A stretch of 11,516 nt of DNA from Oscillospiraceae bacterium (GTDB taxonomy: Bacteria; Bacillota; Clostridia; Oscillospirales; Oscillospiraceae): contig JAFVWG010000061.1 in NCBI GenBank assembly GCA_017501805.1, positions 1 through 11,516 on the forward strand. The letters are read 5' to 3'. The translations under genes were made by a program, and so were the position numbers. The notes beneath the pieces are model-generated. The model was given only the letters and a program-made list of their open reading frames with translations, had not been told where the DNA came from and did not search any database. This document shows, piece after piece, positions 1-7,194 of the stretch (position 1 is its first letter; the number at the start of each line of letters is the position of its first letter).

Positions 1-1814
1 GTCCACGCAAGCCCCGTGACAAGACCGACCGGGTCCTTTTCCGGGATCGTATCCGGCAGATACTTCCGAATACCGAGATACTGCTCCAGATTCGCGGATG
101 CGATGTGGATCTTTTCCGGCGCGTTGTCGGAGACCAGCTCGACGGCAGCCTTTCGGCAGACCTTCGTCAGCTCGCGTTCCAGATTTCGCACGCCGGACTC
201 GCGGGTGTAGCAGGCAACGATCTCGCGGATCGCGCCGTCCGTCAGACGCAGGCGCTCTCTGGCGATGCCGTGCTTTTTCATCTGCTTGGGCAGAAGATGC
301 CCCTTTGCGATGCGGAGCTTCTCCTCATCGGTATACGAGCCGAGCTCGATGACCTCCATACGGTCGAGCAGAGCGCGGGGAATGGTCGATGTAGTGTTCG
401 CGGTGGTGATGAACATGCAGCGGCTGAGATCGAACGGAACTTCGAGATAGTGATCGCGGAAGCTCATATTCTGCTCGTTGTCCAGCACCTCAAGCAGCGC
501 CGCCGAGGGATCGCCGCGGTAGTCGCTGCCCATCTTGTCGATCTCGTCGAGCAGGAGCAGCGCGTTCTTGCTCTTTGCCTGCAGAATGCCGCTGAGAATG
601 CGTCCCGGCATCGCACCGATGTAGGTCTTGCGATGTCCGCGGATGTCGGCTTCATCGTGCACACCGCCGAGCGAGATGCGCGCAAGATTGCGGTTCAGGC
701 AGCGTGCGATGGAGATCGCCACCGAGGTCTTTCCGACGCCCGGAGGACCGACAAGGCAGAGGATCGTGCACGGCATATCCGGCGCGAGCTTCCGCACCGC
801 CAGCATCTCGAGAATGCGGCTCTTGACCTGCTCCAGACCGTAGTGGTCCTGATCCAGGATCTTTCGCGCGGCACGCAGATCGAGCCGTTCCTTGGTCTCG
901 GTGTTCCACGGCAGCTCCAGACAGGTGTCCAGATAGTTCCGCAGAAGCGACGCCTCAGAAGAGCCCGCAGGCTGCTTGGCGAGCCGCCCGATCTCCTTGA
1001 GGAGCTTTTCCTCCGTCTCGGGGGAAAGCTTCAGCGCGGTCACCTTTTCGCGGTACTGCTCGATCTCGTCGTCTCCGTCTCCGTCTCCCAGCTCCTCGTG
1101 GATGACGTGCAGCTGCTCGCGCAGATAGTAATCCCGCTGTCCGCGGTTGAGATTTTCCTGTACTCGTTCGGAAATCTCGCTCTGCAGCTGCAGCACGTCG
1201 ACCTCTCTGGCGAGCATCTTTGTTACAAGTTCAAGGCGCTTGACCGGGTGCAGCTCGTTCAGCGCCTTCTGTTTTTCCGGATAGTGGAAGCTTGCGTGGT
1301 GCGCGATAAAGTCCGCCACATAGGACGGATCGGTCATACCGAAGACCTCGGAAAGCGTATCCTGCGCTCCGCGCGGTGAAAGTTCGACAAAGCCCGAAAA
1401 GACATTGAGCGCTTCGCGCACCATTGCCTCTGTTTTCGCCAGCGTGCGGCCGTAACCGCTGTCGGGCAGTTCCTTCACCGCGGCGCAGAGATAGCCGTTT
1501 GCGGGGATCTCTTCCGCGATCTCGCCGCGGTGCAGTCCCTCGACCAGGATGCGCACAATATCTCCCGGCAGCTTGAGCACCTGCTTGATCACGGCGACCG
1601 TGCCGACAGGGTACAGCCCGTCGATGGTGGGCTCAGACTGCTGCACATCCTTCTGCGTGATCAGAAAAATGCGCTGAGAGCCGCGCATCGCTTCGTCGAT
1701 CGCGCGAACGGACGGCTTTCTTTCCACGTCAAAATGCGCCGTCATACGGGGGAAGATACAAAGCCCGCGCAGCGCCAAAACCGGATAACGTACCGGCTGA
1801 AACATCTCGTTCAT
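1..1814 (-). CDS. lon: ATP-dependent protease Lon, 3' end cut by window edge
   Basis: Lon is a cytoplasmic AAA+ serine protease that unfolds and degrades misfolded and regulatory proteins. About 604 codons are visible in one unbroken frame; the protein is cut before the Ser-Lys proteolytic domain, so catalysis cannot be checked. The N-terminal substrate-binding domain (about residues 1-200) opens with a typical PVLALRGLCIFP stretch. A helical region follows, then the AAA+ module with Walker A GPPGVGKT at 356-363 and Walker B LLLLDEID ending at 426. The last visible residues (DPVGLVTGLAW) match the usual entry into the protease domain. The ATG at 1814 follows a strong GAGGAGGG six bases upstream; an ATG three codons later is less well placed. 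A run of Gly-Asp repeats near 1075-1090 comes from a GTCTCC hexamer repeat. The gene follows clpX, with a terminator-like hairpin between them. Family identity is certain. Confidence 0.97.
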   Translation of the reverse strand, partial: MNEMFQPVRYPVLALRGLCIFPRMTAHFDVERKPSVRAIDEAMRGSQRIFLITQKDVQQSEPTIDGLYPVGTVAVIKQVLKLPGDIVRILVEGLHRGEIAEEIPANGYLCAAVKELPDSGYGRTLAKTEAMVREALNVFSGFVELSPRGAQDTLSEVFGMTDPSYVADFIAHHASFHYPEKQKALNELHPVKRLELVTKMLAREVDVLQLQSEISERVQENLNRGQRDYYLREQLHVIHEELGDGDGDDEIEQYREKVTALKLSPETEEKLLKEIGRLAKQPAGSSEASLLRNYLDTCLELPWNTETKERLDLRAARKILDQDHYGLEQVKSRILEMLAVRKLAPDMPCTILCLVGPPGVGKTSVAISIARCLNRNLARISLGGVHDEADIRGHRKTYIGAMPGRILSGILQAKSKNALLLLDEIDKMGSDYRGDPSAALLEVLDNEQNMSFRDHYLEVPFDLSRCMFITTANTTSTIPRALLDRMEVIELGSYTDEEKLRIAKGHLLPKQMKKHGIARERLRLTDGAIREIVACYTRESGVRNLERELTKVCRKAAVELVSDNAPEKIHIASANLEQYLGIRKYLPDTIPEKDPVGLVTGLAW

Positions 1815-1842
1815 GTGTTTCCCTCCTCGGGTAGCTTGCTGT

Positions 1843-1894
1843 AAAAAGGGAGAGCGGAGCGCGTTCCGCGAAGACGTGCTCAACGCTCTCCCTT
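1843..1894 (-). terminator. Rho-independent terminator between clpX and lon
   Basis: Reading the minus strand, an 11-bp stem (AAGGGAGAGCG with CGCTCTCCCTT, arms 1884-1894 and 1846-1856) is followed by a T run at 1843-1847. The 27-base loop contains a smaller CGCG/CGCG hairpin. It begins 10 bases after the clpX stop codon. Only 28 bases separate its end from the lon start, so it may act as an attenuator of clpX-to-lon readthrough. Confidence 0.8.
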
Positions 1895-1904
1895 AAATTT
1901 CCCG

Positions 1905-3155
1905 TCAGGCCTTCGCGGGAAGACGGGGCTGTGCCTCGTCCCGAAGGACCTCGGGCTTTGCGCCGCTGAGAACGGCGTCTTTGGTCACGCGCACCTTGCG
2001 GATCGACAGATCCGACGGGATCTCATACATGATCTCCGTCATCAGTCCCTCCATGATCGCACGCAGACCGCGTGCGCCGATGGCGCGTTCCTTCGCTTTT
2101 TCGGCAACCGCCTCAAGCGCATCTTCATCGAATTCAAGCTCAACATTGTCGTAGGAAAGCAGTTTTTTATACTGCTTGCTCAGCGCATTCTTCGGCTCGG
2201 TCAGAATGCGGACAAGGTCCGCCTTCGTCAGCTCGGACAGCGCCGTGATGACCGGCAGACGTCCGACCAGCTCCGGGATGATGCCGAATTTCAGCAGATC
2301 CTGCGGCTGTACCTGACTGAACAGATCGCCGATGCTGCGTTCCTTTTTCCCCTGCACCGCCGCGCCGAAGCCCATCGAGGAGCGATCGGTCCGTGCCTCG
2401 ATGATCTTGTCCAGCCCATCGAAAGCGCCGCCGCAGATGAAGAGGATGTTCGTGGTGTCGATCTGGATAAACTCCTGCTGCGGATGCTTGCGTCCGCCCT
2501 GCGGGGGCACGTTGGCAACCGTGCCTTCCAGGATCTTCAGCAGAGCCTGCTGCACGCCTTCGCCGCTGACGTCGCGGGTGATGGAGGTGTTTTCGCTCTT
2601 GCGGGCGATCTTGTCCATCTCGTCGATGTAGATGATGCCGCGCTGTGCCAGCTCCACATCGAACTCCGCCGCCTGCAGAAGGCGCAGAAGGATGTTCTCC
2701 ACATCCTCACCGACATAGCCCGCCTCGGTCAGCGTCGTCGCGTCCGCGATGGCAAAGGGCACATTGAGCACCTTGGCGAGCGTCTGCGCGAAGAGCGTCT
2801 TGCCGCTGCCCGTGGGACCGATGAGCAGGATGTTGCTCTTCTGCAGTTCCACATCGGTATCCTGCGCGTAGCGGATGCGTTTATAGTGGTTGTACACCGC
2901 CACGGACAGCGCGATTTTGGTCGCCTCCTGTCCGACGATGTAACGGTCCATATACGTTCGGATCTCGTGCGGCGTGGGGATGGTATCCGGCTGGTCGCTC
3001 TCGGGCGTCTGCGGCATCTGCATCTCATCGAGCAAAATGCCGTTGCAAAGATCGATGCACTCGTTGCAAATATACACGTTCGGTCCGGCGACCATCCGCG
3101 CCACCTGTTCCTGCCGTTTTCCGCAGAAACTGCAGCGGATCGTGGCTTTAGCCAT
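1905..3155 (-). CDS. clpX: ClpX, ATPase and specificity subunit of ClpXP protease
   Basis: ClpX is a hexameric AAA+ unfoldase that recognises tagged or misfolded proteins and threads them into ClpP. The 416 residues are the normal family length. An N-terminal C4 zinc-binding domain shows Cys 8, 11, 30 and 33. The ATPase domain has Walker A GPTGSGKT at 113-120, the pore-1 loop GYVG at 146-149, Walker B with DEMDK at 178-182, an RKH pore motif at 222-224, the arginine-finger region GRLP at 298-301 and sensor 2 GAR at 360-362. The ClpP-docking loop reads MGF at 261-263 where most ClpX proteins have Ile or Leu-Gly-Phe; this is a conservative change and binding to ClpP is still expected. AGGAG lies 8-9 bases before the ATG. 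The gene starts 23 bases after clpP ends, so the two partners are very probably co-transcribed. Confidence 0.98.
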   Translation of the reverse strand: MAKATIRCSFCGKRQEQVARMVAGPNVYICNECIDLCNGILLDEMQMPQTPESDQPDTIPTPHEIRTYMDRYIVGQEATKIALSVAVYNHYKRIRYAQDTDVELQKSNILLIGPTGSGKTLFAQTLAKVLNVPFAIADATTLTEAGYVGEDVENILLRLLQAAEFDVELAQRGIIYIDEMDKIARKSENTSITRDVSGEGVQQALLKILEGTVANVPPQGGRKHPQQEFIQIDTTNILFICGGAFDGLDKIIEARTDRSSMGFGAAVQGKKERSIGDLFSQVQPQDLLKFGIIPELVGRLPVITALSELTKADLVRILTEPKNALSKQYKKLLSYDNVELEFDEDALEAVAEKAKERAIGARGLRAIMEGLMTEIMYEIPSDLSIRKVRVTKDAVLSGAKPEVLRDEAQPRLPAKA

Positions 3156-3178
3156 AAGGGATTCTCCTTTTTTGAAGC

Positions 3179-3760
3179 TCAGCGTTTATAGATGACCTTG
3201 TCGACAAGTCCGTAGGCCTGTGCTTCCTCTGCGGTCATAAAGTTGTCCCGCTCGGTGTCCTGTTCGATCACTTCCAGAGGCTTACCGGTATTTTCGGCAA
3301 GGAGCTGATTGAGTCTTTCTTTGATTTTGAGCATCCGCTCCACGTGGATCTTCATATCGGTTGCCTGACCCTGCGTGCCGCCGAGCGGCTGATGGATCAT
3401 GATCTCCGCGTTCGGAAGCGCCATACGCTTGCCCTTCGCGCCCGCCGAAAGCAGGAACGCGCCCATGGAGGCGGCCATACCCACGCAGATCGTGCAGACG
3501 TCGCACTTGATATACTGCATCGTGTCGTAGATCGCCATACCGGCAGTCACAGAGCCGCCGGGGCTGTTGATATAGAACTGGATGTCCTTGTCGGGGTCCT
3601 GCGCTTCCAGATACAGAAGCTGCGCCACGATCAGGCTCGCCGTGGCGTCGTTGACCTCCTCGGAGAGTATGATGATGCGGTCGGACAGCAGACGGGAGAA
3701 AATATCATAGGACCGTTCTCCGCGGCTTGTCTGCTCGACAACATAGGGAACCAAACTCAT
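3179..3760 (-). CDS. clpP: ClpP, ATP-dependent Clp protease proteolytic subunit
   Basis: ClpP is the cytoplasmic tetradecameric serine protease that degrades substrates delivered by ClpX (encoded next) or by ClpC-type ATPases. The 193-residue product begins MSLVPYVVEQT, close to other Firmicutes ClpP proteins. The catalytic triad is visible: Ser98 in GMAASMGAF, His123 in MIHQPLGG and Asp172 in ERDNF. The oxyanion-hole glycines in NSPGGS (residues 65-70) are present. I chose the ATG at 3760 because GGAGG lies 8 bases upstream. A TTG at 3775 in the same frame overlaps that Shine-Dalgarno and would add five residues, and it is unlikely to be used. The start region is unusual in carrying overlapping inverted repeats (separate entry). 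No tandem CtsR-type GGTCAAA heptads were seen upstream. Confidence 0.98.
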   Translation of the reverse strand: MSLVPYVVEQTSRGERSYDIFSRLLSDRIIILSEEVNDATASLIVAQLLYLEAQDPDKDIQFYINSPGGSVTAGMAIYDTMQYIKCDVCTICVGMAASMGAFLLSAGAKGKRMALPNAEIMIHQPLGGTQGQATDMKIHVERMLKIKERLNQLLAENTGKPLEVIEQDTERDNFMTAEEAQAYGLVDKVIYKR

Positions 3761-3778
3761 AGTTTGAACCTCCAAACT
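3751..3778 (-). promoter_or_regulatory. Overlapping inverted repeats at the clpP translation start
   Basis: On the minus strand three hexamers follow one another: AGTTTG (3778-3773), CAAACT (3766-3761) and AGTTTG (3757-3752). The middle arm can pair with the first, leaving the GGAGG Shine-Dalgarno mostly in the loop. It can instead pair with the third, leaving only the ATG in a three-base loop. The two hairpins exclude each other. The outer AGTTTGG copies are direct repeats 21 bp apart, about two helical turns, so a DNA-binding regulator site is also possible. The arrangement is seen directly; any regulatory role is inference. Confidence 0.45.
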
Positions 3779-3787
3779 TCAGTAGTT

Positions 3788-3819
3788 CAAAAGATAGCAT
3801 GACTTGCGTCATGCTATCT
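3788..3819 (-). terminator. Perfect 12-bp hairpin between tig and clpP, weak terminator or processing site
   Basis: The minus strand reads AGATAGCATGAC, loop GCAA, GTCATGCTATCT, then TTTGAAC. The stem (3808-3819 with 3792-3803) is perfect and closed by a GNRA-type tetraloop. The T tract is only four bases counting the last stem base, so termination may be partial. It lies 35 bases after the tig stop codon and 28 bases before the TTTGGAGG region of clpP. It could lower readthrough into clpPX or mark an mRNA end. Confidence 0.55.
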
Positions 3820-3854
3820 GTTGGATAAAACATTCTAACCGCCTGCAAGGGAGT

Positions 3855-5417
3855 TTATTCCTCTGCTTTTTTGGTCGTCTTCTTTGCGGCGGGCTTTTTC
3901 GCGGTCTCTGTCTTCTTCTCGGCAGTTTCCGTCTTCTTTGCTGCAGGCTTCTTTGCAGCGGGCTTCTTCTCGGCGGTCTCGGTGGTCTTCTTCGCCGCAG
4001 TCTTCTTTGCCGCAGGCTTCTCGGCAGTCTCGGCAGTCTTCTTCGCCGCAGTCTTCTTTGCCGCAGGCTTCTCGGCAGTCTCGGCAGTCTTCTTCGCTGC
4101 GGGCTTCTTCGCTGCGGGCTTTTCGGCGTCGTCCTCCTTCTTGGGGGCAACAGCCTTTGCATTGTCAACGATCAGACGAACGGCCTTCTTCGTGGCGAGG
4201 TCCGCGCGCAGAGCGCTTTCCTTGATCGCCTTCTTGACGTCCTCTTCCTTCATCTGATACACCTCCGCGAGCTTCTTGAACTCCTCGGCGATCTCTTCGT
4301 CGGTGACTTCGATGTTTTCCTTCTCAACGATCTCGCTGAGCAGGATGTTCGCGCGGACGGTCTTCTCCGCCATCGGGCGCATATTGGCGCGCAGGGCCTG
4401 CAGGTCGCCGCCCATCATCTTGGCGTAGTCCGCCATCGTCATACCGCTCTGCTGCAGGCGGTATGCGAACTGTTCCATATGCTGATCCACCTGCTCGTCG
4501 ATCATGCAGGCCGGGATCTCACAGGTCATATTCTCTGCCGCAGCGGTGACGACTTCGTTTTCGAACTCGTTCATCGCGGCTTCTTCGCGGTCCTTCTTCA
4601 GGCGGGCCTTGATGTCCTTCTTGAGGTCTGCGAGCGTGTCAAACTCGGACACATCCTTGGCAAACTCGTCGTCCAGCTTGGGAACGATGGTTTCCTTGAC
4701 CTCGTGGATCTTGCACTTGAAGGTCGCGTTCTTGCCCGCCAGCTCCGGGGTGTAAGCCTCGGGGAAGGTCACTTCAACGTCGCGGTCCTCGCCGGCCTTG
4801 ACGCCGACAAGCGCGTCTTCAAATCCGGGGATGAACTGGCCGGAGCCAAGCTGCAGGTTGTACTTCTCGCCCTTGCCGCCCTCGAACGCCTTGCCGTCGA
4901 CAAAGCCTTCAAAGTCCAGCATAACGGTGTCGCCGAGCTTCGCGGCGCGCTCAACGGTCTGGATGCGGGAGGCTCTCTGCGCCATACGCTCCAGCTCTGC
5001 CTTCACATCGGCTTCCAGGACCTTCACTTCGGCCTTGGGCGCCTCAACGCCCTTGTAGGTGCCGAGCTTAACTTCGGGATACAGCGCGGTCTCGACCGTC
5101 AGGGTCAGCGTGCGGTCTTCCGCAACTTCCATATCCGCGATCGAGGGAGCGCCGACCGCCTTGAGCTTCTGCTCGGTCACAGCGGCGTCGTAGATCTCCG
5201 GGAACAGGATGTTGATCGCTTCTTCATAGAAAACGCCCTTGCCGTACATGCTCTCGATGATCTTGCGCGGCGCGTGACCCTTGCGGAAGCCGGGCACCAT
5301 GATCTTCTTTTTCTCCTGCAGGTACGCACTGTTGATGGCAGACTCAAACTGCTCCTTGTCGACCACCACAACGATCTTTGCGTTGCCGTTTTTCTTTTCA
5401 ACGCTCTGAATGTTCAT
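3855..5417 (-). CDS. tig: Trigger factor (ribosome-bound chaperone, PPIase) with long Lys/Ala-rich C-terminal tail
   Basis: Trigger factor binds ribosomal protein L23 at the exit tunnel and shields nascent chains; its FKBP-type domain has peptidyl-prolyl isomerase activity. The N-terminal ribosome-binding domain (about 1-120) carries the signature GFRKGHAP at 43-50. The FKBP domain spans about 150-245, with GDTVMLDFEGFVDG and FIPGFEDALVG segments. The helical C-terminal chaperone domain runs to about 423. The family is usually about 430 residues; this product has 520. The extra residues 431-520 contain only Ala, Lys, Thr, Glu and Pro (see the repeat entry). I chose the ATG at 5417 because AGGAGG lies 7 bases upstream and the protein starts MNIQSVEKKNG as the family does. 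The frame stays open 80 codons further upstream, but that stretch crosses the promoter and the neighbouring gene. Identity of the core is certain; the role of the tail is unknown. Confidence 0.97.
   Translation of the reverse strand: MNIQSVEKKNGNAKIVVVVDKEQFESAINSAYLQEKKKIMVPGFRKGHAPRKIIESMYGKGVFYEEAINILFPEIYDAAVTEQKLKAVGAPSIADMEVAEDRTLTLTVETALYPEVKLGTYKGVEAPKAEVKVLEADVKAELERMAQRASRIQTVERAAKLGDTVMLDFEGFVDGKAFEGGKGEKYNLQLGSGQFIPGFEDALVGVKAGEDRDVEVTFPEAYTPELAGKNATFKCKIHEVKETIVPKLDDEFAKDVSEFDTLADLKKDIKARLKKDREEAAMNEFENEVVTAAAENMTCEIPACMIDEQVDQHMEQFAYRLQQSGMTMADYAKMMGGDLQALRANMRPMAEKTVRANILLSEIVEKENIEVTDEEIAEEFKKLAEVYQMKEEDVKKAIKESALRADLATKKAVRLIVDNAKAVAPKKEDDAEKPAAKKPAAKKTAETAEKPAAKKTAAKKTAETAEKPAAKKTAAKKTTETAEKKPAAKKPAAKKTETAEKKTETAKKPAAKKTTKKAEE
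3858..4127 (-). repeat. Low-complexity coding repeat: Ala/Lys/Thr/Glu/Pro tail of trigger factor
   Basis: This segment encodes trigger factor residues 431-520. By my count it holds 29 Lys, 27 Ala, 15 Thr, 12 Glu and 7 Pro and nothing else, giving a net charge near +17. The motif is a degenerate PAAKKTAAKKTAETAEK. Within it, 3985-4035 and 4036-4086 are identical 51-bp tandem copies (17 codons), with diverged copies on both sides. It resembles the Lys/Ala/Pro tails of histone H1-like bacterial proteins. Exact tandem copies of this kind can change number by slippage or recombination. Confidence 0.9.
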
Positions 5418-5472
5418 TATGTTTCCTCCTGTTCGCGGTCTGCACGCAGTCCGCCTATAATCAATCCGTGAT

Positions 5473-5528
5473 ATTTTAGCAGAAAAATCCGAAAATTTCC
5501 ACATTTTTTTAAAAATTTTTTTGTTCTT
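5473..5528 (-). promoter_or_regulatory. Promoter of tig, with A/T-rich upstream element
   Basis: Minus-strand -10 TAAAAT (5473-5478) is preceded by TGC, an extended -10. A 17-bp spacer separates it from -35 TGGAAA (5496-5501), which matches four of six consensus bases. Runs of A and T at 5502-5528 sit directly upstream of the -35, as an UP element would. The predicted start near 5466 gives a leader of about 50 nt before tig. No GC-rich terminator precedes it, so readthrough from the lepB operon is also possible. Confidence 0.7.
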
Positions 5529-5533
5529 TTTGT

Positions 5534-6217
5534 TTACAGGATCCGCGCGGGTCGGAAACCGAGATGGTCGGCGGAAACCAGGCGGTAAAAAAGCCCGTTT
5601 ACCTCCCCTTCGCAGGCCGATTTTCGGCTGTCTCCGTGCAGATGACCGTAACAGCATTGCTTAACGCCGTAATGCTTGAGCATCGTCTCCACTTCGGGGC
5701 AGATATAGTCCCGATAGCGCGGCGGATAGTGCAGAAAGCAGATCTTCTCCCGATCTCCCGCAGCGCGGAGCGAAGCCTCCAGCCGCTGCATCTCACGCAG
5801 GAAGATCTTCTCATCGTGCGACCCCTTCTGCTCCTCCTCGTAGAACCAGCCGCGCGTTCCGCAGATCGCGATATCGCCGTATTCATAGCAGTTGTTGTTG
5901 AGCAGAAACATATTGTCAAACCCGTGTGCCGCGCAGAAATCATGGAATTTCTTCGCCGTCGACCACCAGTAATCGTGGTTTCCCTTGAGGATGATCTTTC
6001 TGCCGGGGATGTCGGAAATAAAGGAAAAATCCTTCTCCGCATGATCCAGACCCATCGCCCAGCTCACATCACCGAGCAGAACGGTCGTGTCCTCGTCCGT
6101 CAGCTGCGAGAATCCCTCGCGCAGCCGCTCGACGTAATCCGTCCAGCCGCGGAACACGTCCATAGGTTTATCGGTCTGCAGAGACAAATGCAGATCCCCG
6201 ATCGCGTACAGCGCCAT
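5534..6217 (-). CDS. Calcineurin-like metallophosphoesterase
   Basis: This is a predicted cytoplasmic two-metal phosphohydrolase. The 227 residues carry the full set of calcineurin-like motifs: GDLHL with Asp8 and His10, GDVSWAM with Asp50, GNHD with Asn80 and His81, a later His163 in FLHYPP and the closing GHLHG with His192 and His194. These residues normally hold two metal ions and the phosphate. No signal peptide or membrane segment is visible. The substrate cannot be told from sequence; phosphodiesterase, nucleotidase or protein phosphatase activity are all possible. AGGAG lies 10 bases before the ATG. The gene starts 13 bases after yraN ends and is the last gene of the lepB operon. Family membership is sure, but the specific function is not. 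Confidence 0.93.
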   Translation of the reverse strand: MALYAIGDLHLSLQTDKPMDVFRGWTDYVERLREGFSQLTDEDTTVLLGDVSWAMGLDHAEKDFSFISDIPGRKIILKGNHDYWWSTAKKFHDFCAAHGFDNMFLLNNNCYEYGDIAICGTRGWFYEEEQKGSHDEKIFLREMQRLEASLRAAGDREKICFLHYPPRYRDYICPEVETMLKHYGVKQCCYGHLHGDSRKSACEGEVNGLFYRLVSADHLGFRPARIL

Positions 6218-6230
6218 ACTTTATACTCTC

Positions 6231-6593
6231 CTAAAATGCATCGCGCAGATGCACGATCTTCGGTCTGCGCGTCTCGCTCCCGTACGGAGCGTAGATCTCG
6301 ATCATGTCAAAGCGCGGCTGCAGGGAGGTCGGATGCTCGCCCAGCCACAGCTCCGCCGTCTTGCGAAGGCGTTCCTGCTTCGCCGCGGTGACAAAATCGC
6401 GTGCCGCTCCGTAGGCGTCGTTTTTGCGGAGCTTGACCTCAACAAAAACGAGATACCGCGAATTTCGGACGATCAGATCGATCTCTCCGAAGCGTGTCGT
6501 GTAGTTCTTCTCTACGATACGGTACCAAAGCCTTCGCAGGTATGCCGCCGCTTTCTCCTCCCCCCAGCGGCCGAGGGGGCTGTTACCGCCCAT
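6231..6593 (-). CDS. yraN: YraN/UPF0102 family endonuclease-like protein
   Basis: This small protein of 120 residues belongs to the YraN (UPF0102) family, which has a restriction-endonuclease-like fold and no firmly assigned cellular role. Seen here are the N-terminal GRWGEEKAAAYL helix with Glu12, the GEIDLI strand with Asp39 and FVEVK with Glu52 and Lys54. Together these make a typical E...D...ExK nuclease core. The ATG at 6593 lies inside the end of rnhB, an 11-base overlap, and begins the usual MGG...LGRWGE N-terminus. Only a poor Shine-Dalgarno is visible before it, so translation is probably coupled to rnhB. The frame extends further upstream inside rnhB, but that part is not family-like. 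The rnhB-yraN pairing is common and suggests a link to nucleic-acid repair or processing, which remains an inference. Confidence 0.93.
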   Translation of the reverse strand: MGGNSPLGRWGEEKAAAYLRRLWYRIVEKNYTTRFGEIDLIVRNSRYLVFVEVKLRKNDAYGAARDFVTAAKQERLRKTAELWLGEHPTSLQPRFDMIEIYAPYGSETRRPKIVHLRDAF

Positions 6594-7194
6594 AGAAGCT
6601 TCGCAGGAAGGTCCTGCGGTGCGCGGGGCAGGGTCCGTGCTCGCGCAGCGCCTCATAGTGGCGCTTGGTGCCGTAGCCCTTGTGGACCTCAAAGCCGTAT
6701 TCCGGGTACTTCACGGCAAGCTCCTTCATATAGCGATCTCGCGTGACCTTCGCCAGTACGGAGGCTGCGGCAATGTTCGCACTGAGGCTGTCGCCCTTCA
6801 CAACGGTCTGTACGGGCAGACCGAAATCCGCCGCGCGGTTTCCGTCCACGAGCGCCAGTTCCGGCTTTCCGGAAAGCTGCGCGATCGCGCGCCGCATCGC
6901 CGCAAAGGTCGCCTGCAGGATGTTGATCTCATCGATCTCCTTTTCGTCCGCGAAGCCGATGCCATAGGCAAGCGCCTGCTCGCAGATCACGGGAAACAGC
7001 GCCTCGCGCTTTGCTTCCGTCAGCTTTTTGGAATCGTCCAGACCGTCGATCACAAGTCCGGAAGGCAAAATCACAGCGGCCGCGCAGACAGGTCCGGCAA
7101 GCGGACCGCGCCCCGCTTCGTCCACACCGCAGATCGTGCGGACGCCCGTATCGAAAAGGGAGCGCTCGATCATCCACAGATCCTTTTCGCTCAT
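6583..7194 (-). CDS. rnhB: Ribonuclease HII
   Basis: RNase HII cleaves the RNA strand of RNA-DNA hybrids and removes single ribonucleotides misincorporated in DNA. The 203 residues are the normal length. The active site signature VDEAGRGPLAGPV holds Asp25 and Glu26. The other metal ligands are Asp117 in LVDGN and Asp135 in KGDSLSANIAAASVLAKV, and the conserved HKGYGTKRH motif follows at 171-179. A short N-terminal extension of about 18 residues precedes the core, as in other Firmicutes proteins. The ATG at 7194 overlaps the rbgA stop codon in an ATGA arrangement, which points to translational coupling. It also overlaps yraN downstream. The function is certain from the catalytic residues. Confidence 0.97.
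   Translation of the reverse strand: MSEKDLWMIERSLFDTGVRTICGVDEAGRGPLAGPVCAAAVILPSGLVIDGLDDSKKLTEAKREALFPVICEQALAYGIGFADEKEIDEINILQATFAAMRRAIAQLSGKPELALVDGNRAADFGLPVQTVVKGDSLSANIAAASVLAKVTRDRYMKELAVKYPEYGFEVHKGYGTKRHYEALREHGPCPAHRRTFLRSFYGR

Noticed and set aside
105..1379. 424-codon open frame on the plus strand opposite lon
   Set aside because: A shadow of the GC-rich lon coding sequence. The minus strand carries clear Walker motifs and no family is seen in the plus product.
3761..3854. CtsR or CIRCE heat-shock operator upstream of clpP
   Set aside because: No tandem GGTCAAA heptads and no TTAGCACTC-N9-GAGTGCTAA inverted repeat are present in the gap.
3981..4110. CRISPR-like or intergenic repeat array
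   Set aside because: The repeat is in frame inside tig, has no unique spacers and is explained by the repetitive protein tail.
3804..5471. 555-codon open frame on the plus strand opposite tig
   Set aside because: It mirrors the codon pattern of tig, has Leu-rich low complexity where the tail repeat is read backwards, and has no ribosome binding site. The tig frame is certain.
5418..5657. 80-codon N-terminal extension of trigger factor
   Set aside because: It would run through the tig promoter and the neighbouring phosphoesterase gene. AGGAGG before the ATG at 5417 fixes the start.
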